Below, piece after piece: positions 1-8,304 of a stretch of 64,000 nt of DNA. Made by a program: the position numbers and the translations under genes. Under the pieces are notes generated by a model, which was not told where the DNA came from, did no database searches, and saw nothing but the letters and a program-made list of their open reading frames with translations. The stretch's first letter is position 1; each line of letters starts with the position of its first letter. This DNA comes from Hoyosella rhizosphaerae (GTDB lineage Bacteria; Actinomycetota; Actinomycetes; Mycobacteriales; Mycobacteriaceae): assembly GCF_014643175.1 (NCBI RefSeq), contig NZ_BMJH01000001.1:1600209-1664208 (forward strand). The letters run 5' to 3'.

Positions 1-465
1 CGCTACGGCAATCCCAGTCTCGCGATCAACCATGAGGCTGGCGCTACTAAAGCCGTCGAGTTCTTCAGCCGCGGGCATTACCCCGTGCTTGTAGATATCG
101 ATCGCGCGGTCCATGTTCTCCGGGTCAAGACGGAACCAGGTAATGCGCGCGCACGATCCCAACCTCGAATGGTGATTGCGGTGCAACGCTGCTATTTCCC
201 ATTCGTCGATTTGCGGGCGCCCGCCGAAAGCTTCGGCGGTTCTGTTCCGCGCGGGCCGCATTGCGGTTTCGCTGGCCTTCATGGCTTCCTGGGTTTGCCA
301 TGCGCTGGTGATGATGCAGCGTCGTGTTTTTCGATCAACGAGGACCGACAAGCCGACGAAGCCGTCCAGGTCTTGCAGCATTGGCATTAGTTCACGATCG
401 ATGTGCCGCATACCGGCATCGATGGAGTTTGGATGAGCGTTGACCGTTGTGGTTCGTGCGTACAC
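1..465 (-). CDS. Duplicated dimeric alpha/beta-barrel (ABM-like) protein, C-terminus cut by window edge
   Basis: The minus strand from 465 is open to the left edge, giving 155 residues with no stop. The protein is built from two similar halves. Both carry the pattern of antibiotic-biosynthesis-monooxygenase/stress-barrel domains: a first strand, a helix with MxxxDxExMPxL or YKxGVMPAAEELDGF, then VGLSVLVDR or SASLMVDRETG. This repeat suggests a fused dimeric ferredoxin-like barrel. The GTG start at 465 is chosen because a purine-rich stretch (AAGGAAAAGGG) lies just upstream on the minus strand. It follows the oxidoreductase gene by 100 bases on the same strand, so co-transcription is plausible. 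No substrate can be named. The function is inferred from fold only. Confidence 0.7.
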   Translation of the reverse strand, partial: MYARTTTVNAHPNSIDAGMRHIDRELMPMLQDLDGFVGLSVLVDRKTRRCIITSAWQTQEAMKASETAMRPARNRTAEAFGGRPQIDEWEIAALHRNHHSRLGSCARITWFRLDPENMDRAIDIYKHGVMPAAEELDGFSSASLMVDRETGIAVA

Positions 466-565
466 AGTTTGACCCTTTTCCTTCGAGGCAGCGCCCCGGC
501 GGCGCAACCGGTATCTTCAACTGTGCTCCTTTTTTGCAAAGGACGCATCCATTTCGGGATTTTGG

Positions 566-1588
566 CTACTCCGCCACGCTGATCACTACGTTTCCGCGCT
601 TGCGTCGAGTTTCGACGTAGCGGTGTGCGTTGGCAATCTCGGTGAGTGGGTAGGTTCGATCTATTACGGGTGTGAACAGTCCTTTTTCAGCGAGTTCAGC
701 GAGGAAGGCCAAGTCTTGCTTCCGGCCTAGTGCGACTCCGGGGATAACCTTCGTTTGTGTCGTCAAGGTGAGCCACGGGGCGATGATCAACTGCATTAGG
801 GTTCCGTGGACAAGCAGCAGTCGTCCACCGCGGTTGAGGACGCTTTTGCTGCGCGAATAACCAGCGGATCCCACAGTGTCGACGATGACGTCGTAGGTTT
901 GTTCAGTTCGGGTGTAGTCGGTCGTGGTGTAGTCAACAACCTCATCGGCTCCAAGCGACCTGACAAGATCGATGTTGGGCGAGCTGCATACTGCGGTGAC
1001 GTGTGCGCCGAACTGTTGAGCTAGCTGTACGCAAGCTGTTCCCACGGAGCCCGAAGCGCCGTAAACGAGTACCCGCTCGCCTGGTTTGATACGCGCCTTG
1101 CGTAGGAAGTGCAGCGCCGTTGTGCCCCCGAAGGAGAGTGCTGCGGCTTGTTTGTAGCTGAGGTTTCTAGGTTTGCGGACAATCGATCCGTCTTCCGAAA
1201 TGCAACGATATTGTGCATGGCAGCCCATTGCGGCGTCCCCGAATAGGACAACGGGATCGCCAACTGCAAATTCCGTTACCTTGGCTCCGATTTGGTCGAT
1301 ATCGCCGGACAGTTCAGTTCCAAGAATGGGTTGACGGGGCTTGCGGATGCCGAGAGCAAGCCGTGAGAGCAGGCCAAACCCGGCGGGCACGTTGTGACTT
1401 CGCACGCGGTAGTCCCCTGCCGAAACAGTGGTCGCGCGAACTCTGACGCGCACTTCGTCGGCCTTTGGGCGGGGTTTGGGGATCTCTGCCAACGTGACCA
1501 CCTCCGGCGGTCCGTAGCGATTGCAGACGGCAGCGGTCATGGTTTCAGAAGACGTGGCTTCAGTGGAAGTACTGTCTTTGTGCATCAT
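566..1588 (-). CDS. Zinc-independent medium-chain dehydrogenase (quinone oxidoreductase type)
   Basis: A 340-residue MDR-superfamily NAD(P)H oxidoreductase. The GroES-like half (about residues 17-140) has the DEVRVRVRATTVSAGDY pattern, followed by GTELSG. The Rossmann half begins near residue 174 with VLVYGASGSVG, the AxGxxG-type dinucleotide loop. The cysteines and acidic residues of the zinc-dependent members are not visible, so a quinone oxidoreductase-like enzyme acting on enones or quinones is more likely than an alcohol dehydrogenase. The start at 1588 is preferred over an upstream in-frame GTG at 1603 because GGGGAGG sits 7 bases before it. It is divergent from a TetR-family gene, with two operator-like palindromes between them, so it is probably the target of that regulator. 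Confidence 0.85.
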   Translation of the reverse strand: MMHKDSTSTEATSSETMTAAVCNRYGPPEVVTLAEIPKPRPKADEVRVRVRATTVSAGDYRVRSHNVPAGFGLLSRLALGIRKPRQPILGTELSGDIDQIGAKVTEFAVGDPVVLFGDAAMGCHAQYRCISEDGSIVRKPRNLSYKQAAALSFGGTTALHFLRKARIKPGERVLVYGASGSVGTACVQLAQQFGAHVTAVCSSPNIDLVRSLGADEVVDYTTTDYTRTEQTYDVIVDTVGSAGYSRSKSVLNRGGRLLLVHGTLMQLIIAPWLTLTTQTKVIPGVALGRKQDLAFLAELAEKGLFTPVIDRTYPLTEIANAHRYVETRRKRGNVVISVAE

Positions 1589-1610
1589 TACGAGCCTCCC
1601 CACTCAGTAG

Positions 1611-1646
1611 CCTTACTGTGTAAGGCATCATTCTTACATAGTAAGG
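1611..1646. promoter_or_regulatory. Two tandem palindromic operators for the divergent TetR regulator
   Basis: Two copies of CTTACnnnGTAAG lie between the divergent oxidoreductase and TetR genes. CCTTACTGTGTAAGG is at 1611-1625 (6-base arms) and CTTACATAGTAAG at 1633-1645 (5-base arms). Their centres (1618 and 1639) are 21 bases apart, two helical turns, which is how paired TetR-family dimers usually bind. The sequence and spacing are seen directly. Binding by the neighbouring TetR protein is inferred. Confidence 0.75.
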
Positions 1647-1684
1647 TGTGCCATCGAGAACGACAATATGAGACGGGACGAACA

Positions 1685-2329
1685 ATGCCTGAGGCACAAC
1701 TGCGCCTAAGCCGGGAACGGATAATTGACGCGGCACAAAAACTCGCCGACACGAACGGAGCGCCCGCGCTCACGATGCGCAGCATTGCAAAATCCCTCGG
1801 CGTGGAAGCGATGTCGCTCTACCACCACTTTGCAAACAAAGACGAAATACTTGACGCCCTCGTTGACTCCGTATTCTCTGAAATCACCTTGCCGCAGAAA
1901 GGCGCACCGTGGGCAGAGGAAATGCGGGTGCGTGCGCAATCAGTCCGCGAGGTTCTGCTCCGCCACCACTGGGCCGTGGGCCTACTCGATTCTCGACGCA
2001 ACCCTGGGCCCGCAACCTTGCGTCACCACGATCACGTCATCGGGTGCCTGCGCCAGGAAAACTTCTCTATCGAACAAGCAGCACATACATTCGCCACACT
2101 CGACAGCTACATTTACGGCTTTGTTCTGCAAGAAATCAGTTTGCCCTTCAACACAGCAGACCATGGCGCAGACATGTTCGCCGAAATCCTCAGCAACACC
2201 GCCGACGACTATCCGCACCTGACCGAAATGGCGACCGAATACACCGCTCGACTGGAGTACGACTTTGCCGACGAGTTCGAGTGGGGTCTATCGCTCATAC
2301 TTGACGCGATTGCTCGCCGCCACACCTAA
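1685..2329 (+). CDS. TetR/AcrR-family transcriptional regulator
   Basis: A 214-residue regulator. The N-terminal helix-turn-helix lies at about residues 8-52, with ALTMRSIAKSLGVEAMSLY and the typical HHFANKDEIL that follows the recognition helix. The C-terminal ligand domain is all-helical. The frame is open 97 codons further upstream, but that part runs through the operator region and the opposite gene. The ATG at 1685, immediately before MPEAQLRLSRERI, is where homology to TetR proteins begins. The Shine-Dalgarno signal is weak. It is divergent from the MDR oxidoreductase with tandem operators between them, so it most likely represses that gene and itself. The ligand is unknown. Confidence 0.88.
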   Translation: MPEAQLRLSRERIIDAAQKLADTNGAPALTMRSIAKSLGVEAMSLYHHFANKDEILDALVDSVFSEITLPQKGAPWAEEMRVRAQSVREVLLRHHWAVGLLDSRRNPGPATLRHHDHVIGCLRQENFSIEQAAHTFATLDSYIYGFVLQEISLPFNTADHGADMFAEILSNTADDYPHLTEMATEYTARLEYDFADEFEWGLSLILDAIARRHT

Positions 2330-2371
2330 AGCGAAACTTTCACTGGCAGGGCGATCTGACAGGAGGATTGT

Positions 2372-2827
2372 GTGAACATTAGTGACATGACCGCGCCGAG
2401 AACGCACACAAACGATCCCGCCCTTATCCGACGCCTCCTCCTCACCCCAGCAACGTGGGCAGTGGTCGGACTTTCCTCCCACACAGAACGCACTGCCTAT
2501 GGAGTCTCCGGTTGGCTCAAGAATCGCCTAGGTCATCGCATCATTCCGGTACATCCACGTGCAGACGAAGTATTTGGCGAACAGGGCTTCACCACGCTTG
2601 CCGAAATCCCAGATGGGGTGCACATCGAGGTTGTTGATTGCTTCGTCAATTCAAGCCGCGTTGGTGCCATTGTTGATGACGCAATCGACAATGCGGAAAG
2701 GCTTGGCATTTCAGCGGTATGGCTGCAACTTGGTGTCATCGACGAAGACGCAGCACAACGCGCCAAAGAAGCCGGACTCGACGTCGTGATGGACACCTGC
2801 CCGAAGATTGAATACCCAAGACTGTGA
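2372..2827 (+). CDS. CoA-binding domain protein (YccU family)
   Basis: A 151-residue single-domain protein of the CoA-binding Rossmann family related to the N-terminal part of succinyl-CoA ligase alpha. Visible family features are WAVVGLSSHTERTAYGVSGWL near the N-terminus, IIPVHPRADEVFGEQGFTTL, and the C-terminal VMDTCPKIEY signature typical of this family. The GTG start at 2372 is supported by AGGAGG eight bases upstream. It follows the TetR gene by 42 bases and could be read through from it. It ends five bases before the convergent sigma-factor gene. The physiological role of the stand-alone family is not established. Confidence 0.85.
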   Translation: MNISDMTAPRTHTNDPALIRRLLLTPATWAVVGLSSHTERTAYGVSGWLKNRLGHRIIPVHPRADEVFGEQGFTTLAEIPDGVHIEVVDCFVNSSRVGAIVDDAIDNAERLGISAVWLQLGVIDEDAAQRAKEAGLDVVMDTCPKIEYPRL

Positions 2828-2831
2828 ACCG

Positions 2832-4076
2832 TCAGAGGTTCTGAGCCTTCTGCAGCAAGTGGTTTCGTTGACGAACATTGGTAGTGAGGCTCGCTGCCTC
2901 AGCGAAGTCCGCCCGAGCCTCGTCCGCGCGTCCCACTTGGGCGAGGAGTTCGCCCCGCACACTCGGTAGCAGGTACGTTCCACGAAGTTTTCCGGCCGCA
3001 CGAAGTTCGTCGACAAGTTTGAGGGCTTCGTGCGGACCTGCTGCCATTGATACCGCAACAGCGCGGTTGAGTGTCACCACCGGGTTTGCGGTAAGCGCTT
3101 CGAGCGCTTCATACAGGAGCACGATGCGGCCCCAATCAGTGACTTCAACGCTGGATGCATGTGCATGGCACTGCGCAATGGCCGCCTGAAGTGCATAGTT
3201 TCCGCGTCCCCGACCAAGAGCGTCCGCACGTCTTAGGGCTGCGTCACCTCGCGCGATCTGGCTGAAATCCCAGCGCGCCCTATCCTGGTCAGCTAGGACA
3301 ATTGGGGTTCCGTCGAGTTTCGTCCGAGAAGCAAATCGGGATGCCTGAAACTCCATTAACGCTACAAGCCCATGCGCCTCAGGTTCGGTTGGCACCAATC
3401 CCGCCAGCATTCGCGCCAACCGCAATGCTTCGTTCGCGAGATCCACCCGAACCCACTTTTCGCCTGAGGTCGCCGCATATCCTTCAGTAAAGATGAGGTA
3501 GACCACCCCAAGAACGGCGCCGAGCCTGGTCGGCCAGTCGTGTGGTTCTGGAACTTCAAACGGGACGCGCGCCTCGGTTAGTGTCTTTTTCGCCCGCACT
3601 ATTCGCTGCTGAATCGTCGAGCGCCCCACAACAAACAGGCGGGCAATTTCTTCGGTCGTCAGGCCACCCACTACCCGCAAAGTTAACGCAACTTGAGCAT
3701 CCCGGCCCAACACTGGGTGGCATGCGGCGAAGATGAGACGCAGAACGTCGTCATCAATTGGTTCCCAGTCTTCAGCTGCCGTTTCATCAAGGTCGCGTGC
3801 GATCAATTCGTAGCGCTGATCAAGGCGTTCGCGTCGGCGCCAACCGTCGATCGCTTTCCGTTTCGCGACAGTGGTGAGCCAGGCGCCCGCATTGCGCGGA
3901 ACACCTGACGTAGGCCACTGCGCGAGCGCGTCTGCGACAGCTTCTTGGGCGAGATCTTCAGCCAGCCCCACGTCACCCACCATCCGCGCGAGCGTGGCCA
4001 CCACATGCGCGCCCTCAATGCGCCACACAGCATCTACCGTGCGACCAGTATCAGCAGCGCGACCAGAATCAACCAC
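2832..4076 (-). CDS. ECF42-type sigma factor with long C-terminal extension
   Basis: A 414-residue extracytoplasmic-function sigma factor. Region 2 lies near residues 25-100, with VGLAEDLAQEAVADALAQW and WLTTVAKRKAIDGWRRR. Region 4 lies near residues 130-185, with LTLRVVGGLTTEEIARLF and RSTIQQRIVRAKKTL. The rest, over 200 residues, is a helical extension with repeated Leu/Ala pairs (TPR-like), diagnostic of the ECF42 group rather than anti-sigma-controlled factors. It lies 12 bases downstream of a DGPF/YCII-domain gene, the classic ECF42 partner. No anti-sigma gene is visible. The GTG start at 4076 has a poor ribosome site and a start near residue 16 is possible. Confidence 0.88.
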   Translation of the reverse strand: MVDSGRAADTGRTVDAVWRIEGAHVVATLARMVGDVGLAEDLAQEAVADALAQWPTSGVPRNAGAWLTTVAKRKAIDGWRRRERLDQRYELIARDLDETAAEDWEPIDDDVLRLIFAACHPVLGRDAQVALTLRVVGGLTTEEIARLFVVGRSTIQQRIVRAKKTLTEARVPFEVPEPHDWPTRLGAVLGVVYLIFTEGYAATSGEKWVRVDLANEALRLARMLAGLVPTEPEAHGLVALMEFQASRFASRTKLDGTPIVLADQDRARWDFSQIARGDAALRRADALGRGRGNYALQAAIAQCHAHASSVEVTDWGRIVLLYEALEALTANPVVTLNRAVAVSMAAGPHEALKLVDELRAAGKLRGTYLLPSVRGELLAQVGRADEARADFAEAASLTTNVRQRNHLLQKAQNL

Positions 4077-4088
4077 GGCGGCCGAATC

Positions 4089-4511
4089 CTATTCGGTACC
4101 CAATTCTTTGCGCCACCCTTCCTCTTTCTGAATGTATTCATTGTCCGTGAAATCTTCGAAGTCGCTTTCATCGGTCACCCTGCGCACTTCCAACCGTGCT
4201 CCAGGCCCCAATGGACAACGCTTCGCCCACTCCACAGCCTCTTCCTTCGAAGACACCCGAATGATCCAAAACCCGTTGAACAATTCGTGAGTCTCGCCGT
4301 ACGGTCCGTCCGTCACGATGGGTTCGTCGCCGGAGAAATCCAGCACAAACCCTTCCTCGGGGTCCGACAGCCCTTCCCCAGCGAGCAACACACCCGCCTT
4401 CATCATCGACTCGTTGAAGGCACCCATCGCATTGATCACTTCTTCGAAAGGCACAGTCTTCGCGGCTTCCAATGCGGCATCTGTCATCCGCATGATCAGC
4501 ATGTATTTCAT
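4089..4511 (-). CDS. YCII/DGPF-domain protein, partner of the ECF42 sigma factor
   Basis: A 140-residue protein of the YCII-related family. The name-giving DGPYGETHELFNGFWII segment is near residue 65, after MKYMLIMRMTDAALEAA at the start. Proteins of this type are ferredoxin-like and are nearly always encoded beside ECF42 sigma factors, often as targets of that factor. Start 4511 is supported by AAGGA upstream on the minus strand. It forms a two-gene unit with the sigma factor (12-base gap). The biochemical role is unknown. It could be a small enzyme or a sensor. Confidence 0.87.
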   Translation of the reverse strand: MKYMLIMRMTDAALEAAKTVPFEEVINAMGAFNESMMKAGVLLAGEGLSDPEEGFVLDFSGDEPIVTDGPYGETHELFNGFWIIRVSSKEEAVEWAKRCPLGPGARLEVRRVTDESDFEDFTDNEYIQKEEGWRKELGTE

Positions 4512-4557
4512 CGTTAATCCTTCTCAGTCCGGGCGCCCTGGTGACGCCTTCTACTAT

Positions 4558-4609
4558 GACGTCGACTGGGAATCAGTGGGATCGACATAAATGTTCGTCG
4601 ATTTCGACA
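4558..4609 (-). promoter_or_regulatory. Candidate ECF42-dependent promoter(s) for the YCII/sigma operon
   Basis: On the minus strand TGTCGA occurs twice (4609-4604 and 4587-4582). The nearer copy is followed after 17 bases by CGAC (4564-4561). ECF42 promoters are described as TGTCGA at -35 with a CGA/CGT-like -10. On the plus strand toward the MDMPI-like gene, TGTCGC (4615-4620) is followed after 18 bases by CGAC (4639-4642). The motif is seen. Its use by this sigma factor is inferred. Confidence 0.45.
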
Positions 4610-4660
4610 AAAAATGTCGCAACAACGATGAATCCCCCCGACTGAAGCAGTCAGAAGTAC

Positions 4661-5260
4661 ATGCGATATGACCTCACACCAGCAGCCCAGGAAATCACCC
4701 GCCTACTCGACGGCATCGCCTCCGACGACCTCGAGCGCCCAACACCATGCACCGAATACACGGTTGCCACTCTGCTCAACCACGTGAAAGGCCTTGCGTA
4801 TGCCTTTCACCTCGCTGCCCCCGTGACACCCAAGGACGCACACGCACACGAACTACTAAAAAATCCACCGAGCCCCACTGCAGACGAACTCGACGCGAAC
4901 TGGCGAGAAACTATTCCTCAGCACCTTCGAACCCTCGCAGAAACATGGCGCAACCCTGATGCATGGGACGGAGAAGCAACGGTTGGTGGCGTCACAATGC
5001 CTGCGAACATTACGGGCCTAGTGGCGCTCGACGAACTCGTGCTGCATGGGTGGGACCTAGCCCGCGCGACGGGCCAAGAATTTCACTGCGACGACGCCAG
5101 CACCAGCGCATGCCTAACATTCACACTCATGTCCGCCGCCCCCGGCGAGGAAGCTGGCAGGAAAGGCCTCTTTGGGCCCGTCATAGATGTTCCCGCAGAT
5201 GCCCCGCCACTAGACCGGGCTGTCGGGCTATCGGGTCGAGACCCACACTGGCAGCCCTAG
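4661..5260 (+). CDS. TIGR03086/MDMPI-like DinB-fold metal-binding protein
   Basis: A 199-residue protein of the mycothiol-dependent maleylpyruvate isomerase N-terminal family (TIGR03086 branch, DinB four-helix fold). Family marks are PTPCTEYTVATLLNHVKG near residue 30 (metal-binding His in NHV) and LDELVLHGWDLARATGQ near residue 125, with the second His. These proteins are thought to be metal-dependent thiol (mycothiol) transferases, but most are uncharacterised. It is divergent from the YCII/ECF42 pair and may share its regulation. The start at 4661 has only a weak ribosome site. The stop is two bases before the convergent membrane gene. Confidence 0.82.
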   Translation: MRYDLTPAAQEITRLLDGIASDDLERPTPCTEYTVATLLNHVKGLAYAFHLAAPVTPKDAHAHELLKNPPSPTADELDANWRETIPQHLRTLAETWRNPDAWDGEATVGGVTMPANITGLVALDELVLHGWDLARATGQEFHCDDASTSACLTFTLMSAAPGEEAGRKGLFGPVIDVPADAPPLDRAVGLSGRDPHWQP

Positions 5261-5261
5261 A

Positions 5262-5939
5262 TCACAGCAAATACCGATGATGGATACCCGCATCGATCAC
5301 CAAAATTACGCCAGCCACAATGAACACTGCGCGCACAGCGACCGGGCCGTACCGCGTTACAAAACGAACCAACGCTAAATAGCGCCGTCTCGACGCCGTT
5401 GATGTACGGGTCCCCATCGTCAACACAACGATCGGCGGAATCAGCGCAAACAGGCAATATCCGATCACTATTAGTGGCCACCATGGCGGAAGCGGCTGGT
5501 GAGCGACAATCATCGCGAGCCCCGCCACGTAAGGAACAGCAGTGGGAGCCTGAGCTAAGCCGATCAAGACCCCAACGCCCAATAGGAGCAGCGGATTTCT
5601 CCTCAGGCGCACCGCCCACGGAGGAACCTCCCGCTGTGACGACGGAAGCAACGCGACAATGATCAGCGTGATACCGATAATGAGTTCAGCCCGATAACGC
5701 ATCGTCGGAGTCACAGTTAAATCGAAATGATCAGCCAAAAAACTGACGCCGAGAACAGTGAGCACTCCAAACGCCGTCGTCATGGCGAAAACACCAAGCA
5801 AAAACGCCAACCCGCCTGGCAGCGGAGATTTCCGCGCCAACCGGGCATCATAAATGACCGCTGTCATAGCAGCGACCAACAGCACATCCAGGGAATCGAG
5901 TAGTGCAAAACCCAAGAGTGCGAGCAACAGCGTCGTCAT
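5262..5939 (-). CDS. GAP/Sap-like integral membrane protein
   Basis: A 225-residue polytopic membrane protein with about six hydrophobic segments. It resembles the GAP (Sap, sulfolipid-1-addressing) branch of the LysE/cytochrome-c-biogenesis transporter superfamily. Features are the opening LLLALLGFALLDSLDVLLV helix, the loop DARLARKSPLPGG, and GLAQAPTAVPYVAGLAMI in the second half. Such proteins are implicated in export of glycolipids or small molecules, but the substrate here is unknown. It is encoded downstream of the sensor kinase/pseudokinase pair on the same strand after a 44-base gap, so it may be part of that operon. Confidence 0.72.
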   Translation of the reverse strand: MTTLLLALLGFALLDSLDVLLVAAMTAVIYDARLARKSPLPGGLAFLLGVFAMTTAFGVLTVLGVSFLADHFDLTVTPTMRYRAELIIGITLIIVALLPSSQREVPPWAVRLRRNPLLLLGVGVLIGLAQAPTAVPYVAGLAMIVAHQPLPPWWPLIVIGYCLFALIPPIVVLTMGTRTSTASRRRYLALVRFVTRYGPVAVRAVFIVAGVILVIDAGIHHRYLL

Positions 5940-5983
5940 CAGCTTCCTAGACTAGATGCTTACTCAAATGTCGGGGCGGCCAT

Positions 5984-7033
5984 TCAGTCCGACTTCTTGG
6001 CCTCTATCTCGTGCCTGCGTACACCCGATTCCGACAAACACAACACTGTGGCCACCAACGCTCGTCCTGGAGGAAGTATTCGGGCAGTAACCGTCGTACC
6101 TTCAGTTGCTTTTTCTAGCTCGCGAAGCAAAAGGGCTGTCATTCGTTGTCGGGTCAGCTCACGGTGCGATTCAGGCAAAGCGTCTACGCCACCGTCGTCG
6201 AGCAGTACCACTGTGACACCGCGCAGTCGTGCCTCCCGCACCGCATCCACCAGTGGCCCTCTGACGAGACCGCGGGCGCGAATCCGATCCCGCAGCTGCG
6301 CTTCAACAAGCGAAATTTCAATGCGATCAGCATCGCTAAGCGAATCGCTGTCCACAATCCTTTCCAGCAAAGGCCTAGCCGTCGCATTCAGATACACAAG
6401 TTCACGGTCGCGTTCCGCTGTCCGGGCCGCAGCAAGTTCTCGATGTATTTCTACCGACGCGGTAGTGTCTCGCAGTTCGTTAATGATGGTGACCTGCCGC
6501 CGCATCGCGACACCGAGCACGGTGCACACCGCCAAAAAACTGAGGTTCCAGGAAAACTCTTGTCCAGAATCTGTCACCTGGGACTCCACAGGCCCGGTGA
6601 GCCACCACCAAGACAGAACCGTCCCGCTGAGCAGTAATTGCCCAGCCCACGCCATTAGGGCGCGCCCCCGAAGGACAAGAAAACAGAGAATGATCGTTCC
6701 AACGGGCCACGTCCACATGTCATAAAGTCCAAAACTGCTGGGACTTTCAAGCATGGCAATATTCGTGAAGGCACCGAGAGTGGGCAGGCCAGCGACAAGC
6801 AACGTCGTCCGCATCGGCAGCGGATCCGTGGTCGGGCGCAGCAGCATCACTGAGCACACCGTCAAGGCGACAATCGACAACACCCACCACGCAGGCGCAC
6901 GCGATGCCGCCCCAGTCACAATCGCTCGCACCGACTCCGTAAGTGTCCACACCCCGGCAATCACCAAAGCACCATAGGTGTGCAGCCCCACCAAAGCGGG
7001 TGTATTTACAGGAGCGCCGACTTTTTCAGTCAT
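5984..7033 (-). CDS. Membrane pseudo-histidine-kinase, partner of the adjacent sensor kinase (module A)
   Basis: A 349-residue protein with about six N-terminal membrane segments (residues 1-180), then a helical linker and a C-terminal domain laid out like a HisKA_3/HATPase kinase. Where the neighbouring kinase has ERERVDALIHD, this protein has ERDRELVYLNA, with Asn replacing the phospho-acceptor His. The ATP-binding N-box is replaced by LLRELEKATEGTTVTARI and there is no DNGxGF motif. It overlaps the kinase gene by 8 bases. A close relative stands in the same position in the second module (16359-17405). It is probably a non-catalytic subunit of a kinase heterodimer, which is an inference from sequence and overlap. 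Confidence 0.72.
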   Translation of the reverse strand: MTEKVGAPVNTPALVGLHTYGALVIAGVWTLTESVRAIVTGAASRAPAWWVLSIVALTVCSVMLLRPTTDPLPMRTTLLVAGLPTLGAFTNIAMLESPSSFGLYDMWTWPVGTIILCFLVLRGRALMAWAGQLLLSGTVLSWWWLTGPVESQVTDSGQEFSWNLSFLAVCTVLGVAMRRQVTIINELRDTTASVEIHRELAAARTAERDRELVYLNATARPLLERIVDSDSLSDADRIEISLVEAQLRDRIRARGLVRGPLVDAVREARLRGVTVVLLDDGGVDALPESHRELTRQRMTALLLRELEKATEGTTVTARILPPGRALVATVLCLSESGVRRHEIEAKKSD

Positions 7034-8213
7034 GCCGGTGCCACCTCAGCGAAACCGTGGTCCCCGTTCCGGGTGCGCTGTCAATAGTGATGCGGGCACC
7101 CGGGATGTGCGCAACGCGCCCCAACATTCCCACCCGAATGCCGAGGCGCCTCGGCGGAATATCGTCCGGAACGAAACCCACACCGTTGTCAGAAAAAACG
7201 ACATGCACGGAGTCTGGAAGAACTGTGATCCGCAGTTCGCGTCGCGCATTTCCACCAGCATGGCGCATGCTATTTCTGGCTGCCTCCGCAATAACCTCCT
7301 GCAACATCCTCGCCACTTCGATCGGGTAGGTCGACGCTTCCGCCTCAGCGTGAATCTCAGTCGAAATGTCATCGCTAATGTCCGTGACGACCTGACGTAG
7401 TCGAGCAGTGAGTTCCTGCGCATCAACATAACTGTCACTGTCGTCTTCGTGAGTTAGCCGGTCCAGCGTTGCCAAACTTTGCCGTGCTGACTCCTGCAAT
7501 GCAGCTAGAGGTGCCCGACTGTTGACTGCAACGAACGTCGACACGGTTGTGTCATGAATCAACGCATCAACACGTTCGCGTTCCTGACCAATCGCTGCTG
7601 CCCGCGCCCGCTGCATCGTCGCGTTGCGAAGAGTGTCAATTTCCTGGTCGATGAGGTGCGCGTTTCGTTCGACACTGCGAACAACTCCCGCGAAAATCAC
7701 GCCGATCATCGCGATCGATACGCCATCACGGATGGCCCAACTCCATGTCACATCAAACTGTGTCCATGCAATCGCGATCCCGTGCATTCCCGCATAGACC
7801 GTTGCGAGCACGACGATGAAACGCATAGGTAGAACAAAAGAGGCCGTGATGATCGTTCCCGAACCCACCAACAATGGCCACGGAGAGTCAATAGGTGCTA
7901 GCCCTCGGTATTCGAATGCCACCGGAATCGTTGCCACAACAGGGAGGTACGCAACAGGAAACCACCCGCACAGTGCGCGAACAGCGCGCGCAGATCCCCG
8001 AAGCGCCGCCACTATCATCGCGCAATACATCCCGGGAACGACTATCACCGCAGGTATAAGCCACCACAGAGGGTTCCGCAGCATTTGCTCCGACACCACC
8101 GCGTATTCGATGCCGATAAACGCAATGCCAGCCAACCCCAACGCCAACCCCAATACGCGTGTAGTGCGCGCAACGGCAGAGCCTTCCTCCCTTACGTCCT
8201 GCCGATGCCACAT
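7026..8213 (-). CDS. Membrane sensor histidine kinase, NarX/DesK-like (module A)
   Basis: A 395-residue kinase. About six membrane helices occupy residues 15-170. They are followed by the dimerisation segment GQERERVDALIHDTTVSTF, with the candidate phospho-acceptor His in ALIHD. The HATPase domain has the N-box EAARNSMRHAGG near residue 315, VVFSDNGVGF and a GTGTTVSLRW end. All ATP-binding motifs are present. The start at 8213 is favoured because a TAGAGT -10 element sits seven bases upstream, giving a leaderless message; no in-frame start suits the AGGGAGGAA found inside the frame. No response-regulator gene is adjacent, so its output may be the LuxR regulators at 14.5-18.6 kb. The signal is unknown. 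Confidence 0.83.
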   Translation of the reverse strand: MWHRQDVREEGSAVARTTRVLGLALGLAGIAFIGIEYAVVSEQMLRNPLWWLIPAVIVVPGMYCAMIVAALRGSARAVRALCGWFPVAYLPVVATIPVAFEYRGLAPIDSPWPLLVGSGTIITASFVLPMRFIVVLATVYAGMHGIAIAWTQFDVTWSWAIRDGVSIAMIGVIFAGVVRSVERNAHLIDQEIDTLRNATMQRARAAAIGQERERVDALIHDTTVSTFVAVNSRAPLAALQESARQSLATLDRLTHEDDSDSYVDAQELTARLRQVVTDISDDISTEIHAEAEASTYPIEVARMLQEVIAEAARNSMRHAGGNARRELRITVLPDSVHVVFSDNGVGFVPDDIPPRRLGIRVGMLGRVAHIPGARITIDSAPGTGTTVSLRWHRHD

Positions 8214-8220
8214 ACACCAG

Positions 8221-8226
8221 ACTCTA
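8221..8226 (-). promoter_or_regulatory. -10 element giving a leaderless kinase message
   Basis: TAGAGT on the minus strand (8226-8221) is separated by seven bases from the ATG at 8213. This fits the TANNNT -10 of actinobacterial SigA promoters, with transcription starting at the start codon. Confidence 0.45.
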
Positions 8227-8304
8227 AGGGAAACCGCATAACCATGACGCCTACAGTGCGGGAGATACTATGCGTACTGGACAAAAGCCAAGCACACTAG
8301 AACC

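Noticed and set aside
1394-1684. N-terminal extension of the TetR protein by 97 residues
   Set aside because: The extension runs antisense to the oxidoreductase and across the tandem operators. TetR homology begins at 1685.
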